Position numbers and translations under genes: made by a program. A DNA stretch of 64,000 nt, taken from contig NZ_FNVT01000001.1 of assembly GCF_900108335.1 (NCBI RefSeq), forward strand, positions 984,977 through 1,048,976, given 5' to 3'. Within the stretch, counting starts at the first letter, position 1. The number at the start of each line of letters is the position of its first letter. The stretch is from Nonomuraea solani. GTDB lineage: Bacteria; Actinomycetota; Actinomycetes; Streptosporangiales; Streptosporangiaceae. Below are positions 35,097 to 43,567 of this stretch, in pieces. Under the pieces are notes generated by a model. The model had not been told where the DNA came from. It saw only the letters and a program-made list of their open reading frames with translations, and did not search any database.

Positions 35097-36254
35097 CTAG
35101 ACGGTGAAGAGGGTCTGGATGGCGACCGCGGCCGCGCCGCGTGCCCACTGCTCGAACGTGCGCGGCCGCAGCAGCACCCGGCAGTCGGCCGCCGCGCCGA
35201 ACGCCTGGGCGGCGAAGGCCCGGTTGACCTGCTCCTCGAACAGCTCGTACGCCGCCAGCCCCGGCACGTCACCCGTCACGATGATCCGCTCCGGCCCGAT
35301 CAGGTTGGCCATCGACGCCATGGCCAGCCCGAGGGCGTGCCCGGCCCGGTCGAACACCTGCCGCGCCGCCGCGTCCCCCGCGTGCGCGGCCTCGATGGCC
35401 GCCTCGATGCTCAGCGGCCCCCGTCCGGTGGCCGCGCCGACCGCCGCCACCAGGGGCGCGGTCCCGGCGATCGCCTCGACGCAGCCGCGCCCGCCGCAGT
35501 GGCACGCGGGCTCGTCGCCGCCCACGGGAATGTGGCCGATCTCCCCGGCCACCCCGTGCGACCCGGCGATCACCCGGTCGTCGACCACCAGCCCGCAGCC
35601 GATCCCCACCCCCACGGTCACCAGCGCGAACGACGACGCGCCCACGCCGTCGCCGAACCACTGCTCGGCCACGGTGAGCGACTTGACGTCGTTCTCGATC
35701 GTGACGGTCAGGCCGGTCGCCTGGGCCGCCAGCCGGGCCAGCGGCACCTGCCGCCAGCCCAGAAACGGCGAGTAGCGCACCAGCCCGCCGGCCTTGTCGA
35801 CGTCGCCGGACACGGCCAGCCCCAGCGCGTGGCAGCGCCGGCGATAGGCGGGATCGGTGTCGAGCAGCCCTGTCACCAGGGCCGCCAGCTCCGCCACCAC
35901 GCCTTCGGGCGCCGTGGCCGTCAGCGGGCGGTGGGCGGAGGCCAGGGGCCGCGCGCGCAGGTCGGTGACCACGCCGATGAGGTCGTCATGGGTGATCTTC
36001 ACGCCGATGAAGAACTCCCGGTCGGGCCTGATGACCAGCGGGCTGGCCGGGCGGCCGGCGCCGGGTCCGGTCCGTTCGGTCGCCTCCAGCTCCTCCAGGT
36101 AGCCCGCGTCGATGAAGGGCCTGGCCGCCTTGGTGACGGCCGCGGACGACAGGCCCGTCCGCCTCGCGATCTCCACCCGGGAGACCGGCCCCTGCGTCAG
36201 CACCATGGTGAACACCGTGGTCGCGGCGGGGGTGGTGGTGAGCCGAGGGTGCAT
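35097..36254 (-). CDS. ROK-family transcriptional repressor
   Basis: The protein has about 385 residues. A MarR-like winged HTH (~10-70, VSRVEIARRTGLSSAAVTKAARPFI) precedes the ROK sugar-kinase-like domain with the zinc motif CHCGGRGCVE and the GEIGHIP block. Such repressors sense a sugar or sugar phosphate. An identical 25-bp element overlaps its own promoter and the divergent importer/GH97 promoter, so it very likely controls the 26.3-36.3 kb locus. Start choice: ATG 36254, seven bases after a TACGAT -10 and lacking a ribosome site (leaderless). ATG 36263 would overlap that -10, and TTG 36287 lies in the operator. Confidence 0.9.
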   Translation of the reverse strand: MHPRLTTTPAATTVFTMVLTQGPVSRVEIARRTGLSSAAVTKAARPFIDAGYLEELEATERTGPGAGRPASPLVIRPDREFFIGVKITHDDLIGVVTDLRARPLASAHRPLTATAPEGVVAELAALVTGLLDTDPAYRRRCHALGLAVSGDVDKAGGLVRYSPFLGWRQVPLARLAAQATGLTVTIENDVKSLTVAEQWFGDGVGASSFALVTVGVGIGCGLVVDDRVIAGSHGVAGEIGHIPVGGDEPACHCGGRGCVEAIAGTAPLVAAVGAATGRGPLSIEAAIEAAHAGDAAARQVFDRAGHALGLAMASMANLIGPERIIVTGDVPGLAAYELFEEQVNRAFAAQAFGAAADCRVLLRPRTFEQWARGAAAVAIQTLFTV

Positions 36255-36272
36255 GCCGGTCATCGTAACAAG

Positions 36273-36297
36273 AATTAACTTCGTCAAGAATTGAATT
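36273..36297. promoter_or_regulatory. ROK operator copy 2, at the ROK gene's own promoter
   Basis: This is the second exact 25-bp copy of the element at 29612-29636. It contains the TTGACG -35 of the ROK promoter (minus strand, 36287-36282), so the repressor should regulate itself. Identity ends sharply outside the 25 bases, which argues for a protein-binding site. Confidence 0.75.
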
Positions 36298-36335
36298 CGA
36301 GGCGTTGTGTCGCGGGCCTACGGGTGGGGGGTATG

Positions 36336-36355
36336 TATAGTGGAACATATGAACA
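36336..36355 (+). promoter_or_regulatory. Promoter -10 and likely ArsR operator at the metal-regulator start
   Basis: TATAGT (36336-36341) lies seven bases before the ArsR ATG, so the transcript is probably leaderless. The overlapping sequence GAACATATGAACA (36343-36355) holds an ATGAACA half-site like those in SmtB/ArsR operators. The partner half-site is weak. Confidence 0.45.
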
Positions 36356-36804
36356 CCTCTTCAGATATAAGCGGTTTGGACGGCTGTTCGGTCAAGGTCG
36401 TCGATGCCGGCCGGGTGGAGGCGGTCCGCGAGCGGATGCCGGCCGCCCAGGAGCTGGCCGACACGGCGGAGATCTTCGGCCTGCTGTCGGATCCCGGCCG
36501 GTTGCGGCTGCTGGTGGCGTTGCTGGACGGCGAGTTGTGCGTGTGCGACCTGGCGGCGGTGACCGGCCAGAGCGAGTCCGCCGCCTCCCACGCGCTGCGG
36601 CTCCTGCGCGCGCACCGCGTCGTGGCGGTCCGCCGCTCCGGGCGCATGGCGTACTACCGGCTGGCCGATCCGCACGTGCGGATGCTGCTCGACCTGGCGA
36701 TCGCCCACGCCGAACACACCGACCCCACCTCCGGGCACGCGCACCCTGACCCCGGACCCGCCCTCAGGTCCGTTTCCTTCGAGGCGCGCGGAAAGGGGCT
36801 GTGA
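36349..36804 (+). CDS. ArsR/SmtB-family metal sensor (zinc-type)
   Basis: The 151-residue winged-helix repressor has two recognisable metal sites. One is an alpha3 ELCVCDL Cys pair. The other is an alpha5 pattern Asp-x-His-x10-His-x2-His in DPHVRMLLDLAIAHAEH, the layout of the SmtB zinc site. The recognition helix is TGQSESAASHALRLLR. The stop overlaps the start of the CDF transporter gene (TGATG), so both form one operon in which metal binding would release repression of the exporter. Zn(II) is the likeliest inducer; the Cys pair could admit Cd or Pb. Confidence 0.9.
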   Translation: MNTSSDISGLDGCSVKVVDAGRVEAVRERMPAAQELADTAEIFGLLSDPGRLRLLVALLDGELCVCDLAAVTGQSESAASHALRLLRAHRVVAVRRSGRMAYYRLADPHVRMLLDLAIAHAEHTDPTSGHAHPDPGPALRSVSFEARGKGL

Positions 36805-37703
36805 TGGGGGCGGGGCACGGTCACGGGCACGCCGCCGGGCGGCACCGCTGGCGGTTGGTGGTCTCCTTCGGCCTGGTCGGCTCCTACTTCCTGGTCGAGC
36901 TGGTCTTCGGCCTGCTGTCGGGTTCGCTGTCGTTGCTCTCCGACGCCGGGCACATGGCCGCCGACGTGGTCACCCTGGGCGCGGCGCTGGTCGCCACCAG
37001 GATCGCCACCCGTCCCGACAGCACCGGCCGCCGCAGCTACGGCTCCTACCGGGCCGAGGTGTTCGCGTCGCTGCTGGCCGTGGTGCTCATGTTCGGCGTC
37101 TCGGTCTACGTCGTCATGGAGGCCATCGGACGCATCGGCCGGGACGCGGAGGTCTCGACCGGGCCGATGCTGATCGTGGGCGCGATCGGCCTGGTGGTCA
37201 ACATCATCGCCCTGCTGCTGCTCAGGGCGGGCGCGGCCGACAGTCTCAACGTCAGAGGCGCCTACCTGGAGGTCGTCGCCGACACCGCCGGTTCGGTGGG
37301 GGTCATCGTGGCGGGCTGGCTGGTGGCGACGACCGGCGAGCCGCTGTGGGACACGCTCGTCGCCCTCGCCATCGGCGCCTTCGTGGCCGTACGCGCCGTC
37401 GGACTGGGCCGGCAGGTCTTCGCCGTGCTGGGCCAGCACGTACCGGAGGGCATGGACTCGGCGGCCGTCGCCGCCGACCTCGCCGCCATCAAGGGCGTAC
37501 GCGACGTGCACGACCTGCACCTGTGGACGCTCACCTCCGGCATGAACGTCGCCACCGCCCACCTGGTCACCGCTGACCAGGGCGACCACCACGCGGTCCT
37601 GGACGAGGCCCGCGACGTGCTCCTCCGCCGCCACGCCATCGCCCACGCCACCCTCCAGGTGGAGCCGGCCGATCACCGGGGCTGCGACGAACTCGGCTGG
37701 TGA
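36804..37703 (+). CDS. CDF-family divalent metal cation exporter
   Basis: The 299-residue protein has six membrane helices, a His-rich N-terminus (GAGHGHGHAAGRH) and a C-terminal ferredoxin-like domain (LHLWTLTSGMNVATAHLV). Helix 2 holds the usual HxxxD site in LLSDAGHMAAD. The helix 5 site reads LEVVADTAGS, so Glu replaces the common His; this keeps an acidic ligand but may change metal choice. It exports Zn or a similar ion in exchange for protons. It is translationally coupled to the ArsR sensor. GGAAAGGGG lies just upstream. Confidence 0.92.
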   Translation: MGAGHGHGHAAGRHRWRLVVSFGLVGSYFLVELVFGLLSGSLSLLSDAGHMAADVVTLGAALVATRIATRPDSTGRRSYGSYRAEVFASLLAVVLMFGVSVYVVMEAIGRIGRDAEVSTGPMLIVGAIGLVVNIIALLLLRAGAADSLNVRGAYLEVVADTAGSVGVIVAGWLVATTGEPLWDTLVALAIGAFVAVRAVGLGRQVFAVLGQHVPEGMDSAAVAADLAAIKGVRDVHDLHLWTLTSGMNVATAHLVTADQGDHHAVLDEARDVLLRRHAIAHATLQVEPADHRGCDELGW

Positions 37704-37926
37704 CGAGCGGCCCGCCACAGTTGTAAGACCCCTGCGCCACGGAAGACCACCTCGCAGTGCACGGATGGTTCGCCGGGACGTGGCGCGCCGATAACCTTCT
37801 GGACCACTTTTTCGGAATACGCACGTTGTGTCCTGTTTGTCGGGGCAGGAAGAAACGTCAGTGGGAAAAGTTAGCCTGGGCGGTGTCGTTCCGGCGCCGG
37901 GCTCTGGCTCGGCCCGGAGGTGATGG

Positions 37927-38586
37927 ATGTCCCAACGTCCGACCGGAGGGGAAGCGATCGTGGGGTCTTTCGCGGGCGGAGCACTGCCCCCGGACGACGT
38001 CGTCGTCACGGCCCTGCGCGCCGGCGACGAGACGATGTTCGCGGCGCTGCTCGACACCTGGTCGCAGGGCCTCCTGCGAGTGGCCAGGTCCTACGTCTCC
38101 ACCGACCACTCCGCGGAGGAGGTCGTGCAGGACACGTGGCTGGCGGTGATCGACGGGATCGACGGCTTCGAGGGCCGGTCCTCGGTCAAGACGTGGGTCT
38201 ACCGCATCCTGGTCAACACGGCGAAGAAGCGGGGCGTGCGGGAGAGCCGCACGCTGCCGTGGAGCGCCTTCGAGCGCGACGGACTCAAGACCGCCGAGCT
38301 CGAACCGCCGGGCGGATGGCCGGCGCCGACGGCGGCCTGGCCGACCCCCGAGGGCGAGGCGCTGGCCTCGGAGGTGCGCGGGCTGATCGCCGAGGCCCTG
38401 GGCCGCCTCCCGCCACGGCAGCGGATCGTGATCGCGCTGCGTGACGTGGAGGGGTGCACCTCCGACGAGGTGTGCGAGATCCTGGAGATCTCCCCGGCCA
38501 ACCAGCGGGTCCTGCTGCATCGGGCGCGGATGGCCGTGCGGGGCCGGCTCGCCGGCTACTACGAGTCCGTGAAGCAGCCCGAATAG
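37927..38586 (+). CDS. ECF-type RNA polymerase sigma factor
   Basis: The 219-residue protein has sigma region 2 (~30-100, SAEEVVQDTWLAVIDGIDGFEGRSSVKTWVYRIL) and region 4 (~150-205, LPPRQRIVIALRDVEGCTSDEVCEILEISPANQRVLLHRAR), joined by a Pro-rich linker. GGAGGTGAT gives a near-perfect ribosome site for ATG 37927. The next gene encodes an HxxxCxxC anti-sigma-like protein, the classic partner arrangement. The 223-bp gap upstream holds no gene; I see no clear self-recognised promoter in it. Confidence 0.92.
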   Translation: MSQRPTGGEAIVGSFAGGALPPDDVVVTALRAGDETMFAALLDTWSQGLLRVARSYVSTDHSAEEVVQDTWLAVIDGIDGFEGRSSVKTWVYRILVNTAKKRGVRESRTLPWSAFERDGLKTAELEPPGGWPAPTAAWPTPEGEALASEVRGLIAEALGRLPPRQRIVIALRDVEGCTSDEVCEILEISPANQRVLLHRARMAVRGRLAGYYESVKQPE

Positions 38587-38664
38587 TTTGCGGGCGCCAT
38601 GACCTCCGTACGCGCGGCACAATAAGTGAAACGGTTCATCTCACAGACAAGGGCGGTCAACGTC

Positions 38665-38904
38665 GTGAAGCGGTTCACCTGCGACGAACTGGTGGAATCC
38701 CTCACCGCCTACCTCGAAGGCGCCCTCGACCAGCCGGCTCATGAGGGCGTGCGGGCACACCTGGCCTGCTGCGAGGGGTGCGGGCGTTACTTCGAGCAGT
38801 TCAGCGCGACCATCGGCGCTCTCGGTGACCAGCCGCAGGAAAAGCTGCCCGCCGGCGTACGCGACCGGCTCATGTCCGCCTTCCGCGAGCGCCACCGGCC
38901 ATAG
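38665..38904 (+). CDS. Zinc-finger anti-sigma-like protein (partner of the ECF factor)
   Basis: The 79-residue soluble protein has an early Cys (FTCDELVESL) and the motif HLACCEGC, which fits HxxxCxxC of ZAS-type anti-sigma factors. There is no membrane segment, so it would act in the cytoplasm, perhaps as a redox or zinc switch. GTG 38665 was chosen with AAGGGCGG upstream; a GTG at 38626 has no ribosome site. The upstream segment and the gene start share a duplicated 12-base motif TGAA-N-CGGTTCA. Confidence 0.75.
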   Translation: MKRFTCDELVESLTAYLEGALDQPAHEGVRAHLACCEGCGRYFEQFSATIGALGDQPQEKLPAGVRDRLMSAFRERHRP

Positions 38905-38907
38905 ATT

Positions 38908-39189
38908 TCAAGACGCCGTGAAGCTCTCCCGCAGCGCGGCGAGCACCGGCGGCGAGATGGCGCCGGCCCGCAGGCAGCGCAGCGCCGCGATCGTCGCGAG
39001 AACCTGCGCCAGCCAGGCGTCACACCCCCGGCACCGGTGCAGATGCCGCGTCACGGCCTCCCGCCGTCCGTCGGGAAGCGCCTGCTCCAGATAGTCCGTG
39101 AGCAGCTCGCACACGTCGGCACACCCGAGCTCGTCCGCTCGCCCTTCCCTCGCCCGTTCCATGTGACCTAGTCCCCGCTCCGGCCCCAT
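38908..39189 (-). CDS. Second zinc-finger anti-sigma-like protein
   Basis: The 93-residue protein resembles its convergent neighbour: CADVCELLTDYLEQALPDG, then HLHRCRGC fitting HxxxCxxC. It has no membrane segment. The stop is only three bases from the neighbour's stop. ATG 39162 with GGACTAGG upstream is an alternative shorter start (84 residues). It is divergent from the ergothioneine operon, with 137 bp between. Whether it controls the nearby ECF factor, another sigma factor or acts as a redox sensor is unknown. Confidence 0.7.
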   Translation of the reverse strand: MGPERGLGHMERAREGRADELGCADVCELLTDYLEQALPDGRREAVTRHLHRCRGCDAWLAQVLATIAALRCLRAGAISPPVLAALRESFTAS

Positions 39190-39326
39190 CCGTTACACGA
39201 CTCCACACGAACCTCTCGAAATTCGTCTGTAACGATCGCGCGGCTCGCGGGTCTGTAGGTGCGGACCGCGACCCGGCTGCCGGGTCACGGCCCACCGCGG
39301 ACCAGTGGCCACGCGAAGGGGAGACG

Positions 39327-40565
39327 ATGACCGGGCTTACGGCGGAGAGCACGCCGCTGCGGGACGCCTCGGAGGTGGCGGACTACGCGCGCCGCTGCTT
39401 CCGTCCCGCCGCCGAAGACCATGTTGGCGTCGAGCTGGAATTCCTGATCTTCGACCGTACGGACCCGGCCGCCCAGGTTCCGCTGGCCAGGGCCGAGCGG
39501 GCGGTGCCCGCGCCGCTGCCGGGCGGCAGCCGGGTGACGTTCGAGCCGGGCGGGCAGCTCGAACTGTCCGGCCCGGCGGGCCCGCTGCCCGACGCGGTCG
39601 CCGCCCTGGCCGCCGACGTGGCCGTGGTGCGGGATGCGCTGAAGGCGGCGGGCCTGGCGCTGGGCGGGGTCGGCCTCGATCCGGTACGACCGGCGCGCCG
39701 CCAGCTCCATTTGCCCCGGTACGACGCGATGGCCGAATTCCTCGGCCGGCCGTACGGGCAGCTCATGATGTGCTCGACCGCCTCCATCCAGGTCAACGTG
39801 GACCTGGGGGAGCGGCCGGCGGCGCGCTGGGAGCGGGCCCACACGCTCGGCCCCATGCTGCTGGCGGCCTTCGCCAACTCCCCGCTGCGCGCCGGCCGCC
39901 CGTGCGGCTGGATGTCGGGCCGCCAGGAGGTCTGGAGCCACCTCGACCCCACCAGGACCGCCCCCGTGCCCGCCAGCGGCGACCCGGCCGCCGACTGGGC
40001 CGAATATCTGCTGGATGCCCGGCTCATGCTGGTGCGGGAGGACGACGAGCGCTATCTCCCGGTGCGCGATGGCTCGACGTTCCGCGACTGGCTGCGCGAA
40101 GGAAACCAGGGCGGCCGCCGCCCCACGGCCCAGGACCTGGCCTACCACGCCACCACCATCTTCCCCCCGGTGCGGCCGCGGGGCTGGCTGGAGATCCGCT
40201 ACCTCGACGCCCAGCAGCCGGCGGCCTGGCCGGTGTGCGTGGCCGTGACCCACGCCCTCATCACCGACGACCGGGCCGGCGACACCGCGATGGCGGCGGC
40301 GCAACCGTTCGTCGGCGCGGAATCGTGGCGGATCGCCGCGCGGTGCGGGCTGACCGACCCCCGCCTGCGGCAGGTCGCGGAGGCGGGCTTCCGGGCGGCG
40401 CTGGAGGCGCTGCCCCGGCTCGGCGCCGGCCCCGGGCTGACCGGCGCGGTGGCCGCGTTCGCCGACCGCTACGTGACGACCGGCCGCTCCCCGGCGGCCG
40501 ACCTGATGGACCTCACGCCGGGACCGCGCGTCCCGGCCTGGCTCAACGACGAAGGACCGCGATGA
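39327..40565 (+). CDS. egtA: Glutamate-cysteine ligase of ergothioneine biosynthesis
   Basis: The 412-residue protein has the GCS2-like fold: VGVELEFLIFD near the start, FEPGGQLELSGP, SIQVNVDLG and the GWLEIRYLDAQ active-site block. EgtA makes gamma-glutamylcysteine, the sulfur donor used by EgtB. GAAGGGGAG precedes the ATG. It is the first of five tightly packed genes in the order A-B-C-D-E; its stop overlaps the egtB start (ATGA). Confidence 0.93.
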   Translation: MTGLTAESTPLRDASEVADYARRCFRPAAEDHVGVELEFLIFDRTDPAAQVPLARAERAVPAPLPGGSRVTFEPGGQLELSGPAGPLPDAVAALAADVAVVRDALKAAGLALGGVGLDPVRPARRQLHLPRYDAMAEFLGRPYGQLMMCSTASIQVNVDLGERPAARWERAHTLGPMLLAAFANSPLRAGRPCGWMSGRQEVWSHLDPTRTAPVPASGDPAADWAEYLLDARLMLVREDDERYLPVRDGSTFRDWLREGNQGGRRPTAQDLAYHATTIFPPVRPRGWLEIRYLDAQQPAAWPVCVAVTHALITDDRAGDTAMAAAQPFVGAESWRIAARCGLTDPRLRQVAEAGFRAALEALPRLGAGPGLTGAVAAFADRYVTTGRSPAADLMDLTPGPRVPAWLNDEGPR

Positions 40566-41857
40566 ACGACTTCAAGGAACGCATCGCCGCCGAGCTCATC
40601 GCCGTGCGCGACAGGTCGCTGGCCTACACGGAGGCGGACGACGATCTGCTGATACGCCAGCACTCCCCGCTCATGTCGCCCCTCGTCTGGGACCTGGCGC
40701 ACGTGGGCAACTACGAGGAGCTCTGGGTGCTGCGCGAGGCCGGGGGCATCACCCCGCTCCGGCCCGAGATCGACGACATCTACGACGCGTTCAAGACCCC
40801 GCGCAAGGACCGGCCCAGCCTGCCCTTCCTGAAGCCGAACGAGGCCCGCCGCTACATCGAGGGCGTGCGCGGCCGGGTGCTCGACGTGCTCGACACGATC
40901 GACCTGGAGAGCCCGTCCCCGCTGCACCGCGACGGGTTCGTGTTCGGCCTGGTCATCCAGCACGAGCACCAGCACGACGAGACCATGCTCGCCACGCTGC
41001 AACTGTCGAGGCAGCCTGGCCTGGTCCGCGAGGGCGACCTGCCGCCCGGCCGCGACCAGGGCCGGGAAGAGGTGTACGTGCCCGCGGGCCCCTTCTTCAT
41101 GGGCACCGACACGCTGCCGTGGGCCTACGACAACGAGCGCCCCGCCCACCAGGTGGACCTGCCCGGCTACTGGATCGACCGGCTGCCCGTCGGCAACCGC
41201 GCCTACGTGGCCTTCATCGAGGAGGGCGGCTACGACGACCCGCGCTGGTGGACCGCGGAAGGGTGGGAGTGGCGGCGGCGCAAGGGCATCGTCGCCCCGC
41301 TGTTCTGGGCCAAGGACGGCGCGTCGTGGTCGCGTACCCGGTTCGGGCGGACCGAGGCGCTGCCGATGGACGAGCCGGTCCAGCACGTGTCCTGGTACGA
41401 GGCCGACGCCTACGCCCGCTGGGCCGGCAAGCGGCTGCCCACCGAGGCCGAGTGGGAGAAGGCGTGCGGCTGGGACCCGGAAAGGCGGCGGGCCCGCCGG
41501 TATCCGTGGGGCGAGGCCGACCCCGGGCCCTCCCTGGCCAACCTCGGGCACCGGGCCGCGCGGCCGGCGCCGCTGGGGGCGTACCCGGCGGGGGCCAGCG
41601 CGTACGGGGCCGAGCAGATGGTGGGGGACGTGTGGGAGTGGACGTCGTCGTGGTTCCACCCGTACCCGGGGTTCCGGAGTTTCCCGTACAAGGAGTACAG
41701 CGAGGTGTTCTTCGGCGAGGAGTACCGGGTGCTGCGCGGCGGCTCGTGGGCGGCCGATCCGGCGGCGGTGCGGACCACGTTCAGGAACTGGGACTATCCG
41801 ATCCGGCGGCAGATCTTCACCGGCTTCCGCTGCGCCCGCTCCGAACGGGCCGCCTGA
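40562..41857 (+). CDS. egtB: Hercynine oxygenase (sulfoxide synthase)
   Basis: The 431-residue protein has an N-terminal DinB-like domain with the iron facial triad (DLAHVGNYEE and IQHEHQHDET, the H...HxH pattern) and a C-terminal formylglycine-enzyme-like domain (YVPAGPFFMG, LPTEAEWEKAC, VLRGGSW, RTTFRNWDYP). It joins gamma-glutamylcysteine to hercynine with O2, forming the sulfoxide that EgtC then trims. It overlaps egtA by four bases. Confidence 0.95.
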   Translation: MNDFKERIAAELIAVRDRSLAYTEADDDLLIRQHSPLMSPLVWDLAHVGNYEELWVLREAGGITPLRPEIDDIYDAFKTPRKDRPSLPFLKPNEARRYIEGVRGRVLDVLDTIDLESPSPLHRDGFVFGLVIQHEHQHDETMLATLQLSRQPGLVREGDLPPGRDQGREEVYVPAGPFFMGTDTLPWAYDNERPAHQVDLPGYWIDRLPVGNRAYVAFIEEGGYDDPRWWTAEGWEWRRRKGIVAPLFWAKDGASWSRTRFGRTEALPMDEPVQHVSWYEADAYARWAGKRLPTEAEWEKACGWDPERRRARRYPWGEADPGPSLANLGHRAARPAPLGAYPAGASAYGAEQMVGDVWEWTSSWFHPYPGFRSFPYKEYSEVFFGEEYRVLRGGSWAADPAAVRTTFRNWDYPIRRQIFTGFRCARSERAA

Positions 41858-41858
41858 G

Positions 41859-42566
41859 GTGTGCCGGCACGCCGCCTGGCTCGGGGCCGCCCGCCCGCTG
41901 ACCTCGCTCATCCACGAGCCCCAGCACGGGCTGCTCGAACAGTCGTACGCGCCGCGCCGCCAGCGGGCCGGCCTGATGAACGCCGACGGGTACGGCATGG
42001 GCTGGTACGACCCCGCCCGCCCCGAACCCGTGCGCTACCGCCGTTCCGTACCGATCTGGACCGACGCCAACCTGCTCGGGCTCGCCCAGACGGCCCGCTC
42101 GACCTGCCTGCTGGCGGCCGTGCGCTCGGCCACCGTCGGCATGCCGATCGAGGAGAGCGCCACCGCGCCCTTCACCGACGGCACGTGGCTGCTCAGCCAC
42201 AACGGCCGCGTCGCCCGCGACGCCGTCAAGGATCTCGCCGACGGCGCCGAGAGCACCTGCGACGCCGCCTGGGTGGCCGCGGCCGTGTTCCTGCGCGGGC
42301 GCGCCGGGGCCGAGCTGGGCCAGGCGCTGGCCGAGGTCGTCGTACGGGCCGGGGAGAAGGACCCGCGCGCCCGCCTGAATCTGCTCGCCTGCGACGGCGC
42401 CTCGCTCGCCGCGACCGTCTGGGGCGACACGCTCTTCTTTCAATCACTCGCCGACGGCGTGCTGGTGGCCAGCGAGCCGCTCGACGACCTGCCCGGATGG
42501 CAGGCCGTGCCCGAGCGGAGCCTGCTGACCGTCACCCGCGAGGACGTCCGCGTCCAGCCGTTGTGA
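41859..42566 (+). CDS. egtC: Ergothioneine pathway gamma-glutamyl hydrolase (class II amidotransferase fold)
   Basis: The 235-residue protein starts at GTG directly after the egtB stop and reads MCRHAAWLG, so removing the first Met exposes the N-terminal nucleophile Cys2. Ntn-hydrolase blocks LLAAVRSATVG and LLSHNGRV follow. EgtC removes glutamate from the hercynylcysteine sulfoxide conjugate. Its presence shows the mycobacterial-type route with gamma-glutamylcysteine rather than the fungal route with free cysteine. Confidence 0.93.
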   Translation: MCRHAAWLGAARPLTSLIHEPQHGLLEQSYAPRRQRAGLMNADGYGMGWYDPARPEPVRYRRSVPIWTDANLLGLAQTARSTCLLAAVRSATVGMPIEESATAPFTDGTWLLSHNGRVARDAVKDLADGAESTCDAAWVAAAVFLRGRAGAELGQALAEVVVRAGEKDPRARLNLLACDGASLAATVWGDTLFFQSLADGVLVASEPLDDLPGWQAVPERSLLTVTREDVRVQPL

Positions 42567-42586
42567 TCTCTACACCAGGAGGCCCC

Positions 42587-43567
42587 GTGCCTGTCAGCCA
42601 GTCGACCGTACGTGTGATCAACCATCTTGACCGCGACTATCTGCGCGAGGCGCTCGAACACGACGTCACCAGCGGCCTGACGTCGTCGCCCAAGTGGCTG
42701 CCGCCCAAGTGGTTCTACGACGCCACCGGCAGCGAGCTGTTCTCGCGGATCACCCGGTTGCCCGAGTACTACCCGACCCGGCGCGAGCTGGCCATCCTGC
42801 GGGCCCGCTCCACGGACCTGGCGGCCGACTCCGGCGCCGACACGCTGGTCGAGCTGGGCTCGGGCACCAGCGAGAAGACCGTGCTGCTGCTGGACGCGCT
42901 CGCGGCCGCGGGCACGCTGCGCGGCTACACGCCGGTGGACGTGGACGCGGTCACCCTCGGCGCCGCCGCGCGGCGGGTGGCCGCCCGCTTCCCCGGGCTG
43001 GACGTGCGGGCGGTGTGCGCCGACTTCGAGCGACATCTGGCGCTGCTGCCGCGCAACGGCCGGCGGATGGTCGCCTTCCTGGGCGGCACCATCGGCAACC
43101 TCGAACCGGCCGTGCGCGCGGTCTTCCTGAAGGAACTGCGGGCCACGCTGCGGCCGGGGGACACGTTCCTGCTGGGGGCCGACCTGGTGAAGGACATCGG
43201 GCGCCTGGTGGCGGCCTACGACGACGCGGCCGGGGTGACGGCCGCCTTCAACAGGAACGTGCTGCGGGTGATCAACCGGGAGCTGGCGGCGGACTTCGTG
43301 CCGGAGGCGTTCGAGCACGTGGCCCTGTACGACGAGCGCCAGGACTGGATCGAGATGCGGCTGCGGGCGAGCCGGGCCATGCGGGTGTGGGTCGGAGGGC
43401 TCGGGCTGACGGTGGACTTCACGGAGGGGGAGGAGATGCGGACGGAGATCAGCGCCAAGTTCCGGCTGGAGGGGCTGCGGGCGGAGCTGGCGGTGGCGGG
43501 CTTCCAGGTGCGCCGCCACTACACGGACCCGGAGGGCGACTTCGCCCTGGTCCTGGCCGAGGCGTGA
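42587..43567 (+). CDS. egtD: L-histidine N-alpha-methyltransferase
   Basis: The 326-residue enzyme starts at GTG 42587 behind AGGAGG; the longer open frame is a shadow of egtC. SAM-binding motif VELGSGTSEKT is followed by YTPVDVD, FLGGTIGNLE and the C-terminal histidine-binding block (RQDWIEMRL...FTEGEEMRTEISAKF). EgtD trimethylates histidine to hercynine, the first committed step. The stop overlaps the egtE start. Confidence 0.95.
   Translation: MPVSQSTVRVINHLDRDYLREALEHDVTSGLTSSPKWLPPKWFYDATGSELFSRITRLPEYYPTRRELAILRARSTDLAADSGADTLVELGSGTSEKTVLLLDALAAAGTLRGYTPVDVDAVTLGAAARRVAARFPGLDVRAVCADFERHLALLPRNGRRMVAFLGGTIGNLEPAVRAVFLKELRATLRPGDTFLLGADLVKDIGRLVAAYDDAAGVTAAFNRNVLRVINRELAADFVPEAFEHVALYDERQDWIEMRLRASRAMRVWVGGLGLTVDFTEGEEMRTEISAKFRLEGLRAELAVAGFQVRRHYTDPEGDFALVLAEA

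Noticed and set aside
37704..37926. ECF-type autoregulatory promoter before the sigma gene
   Set aside because: GGAAGAAACG and TTTGTC-like words occur but none has convincing -35/-10 spacing.
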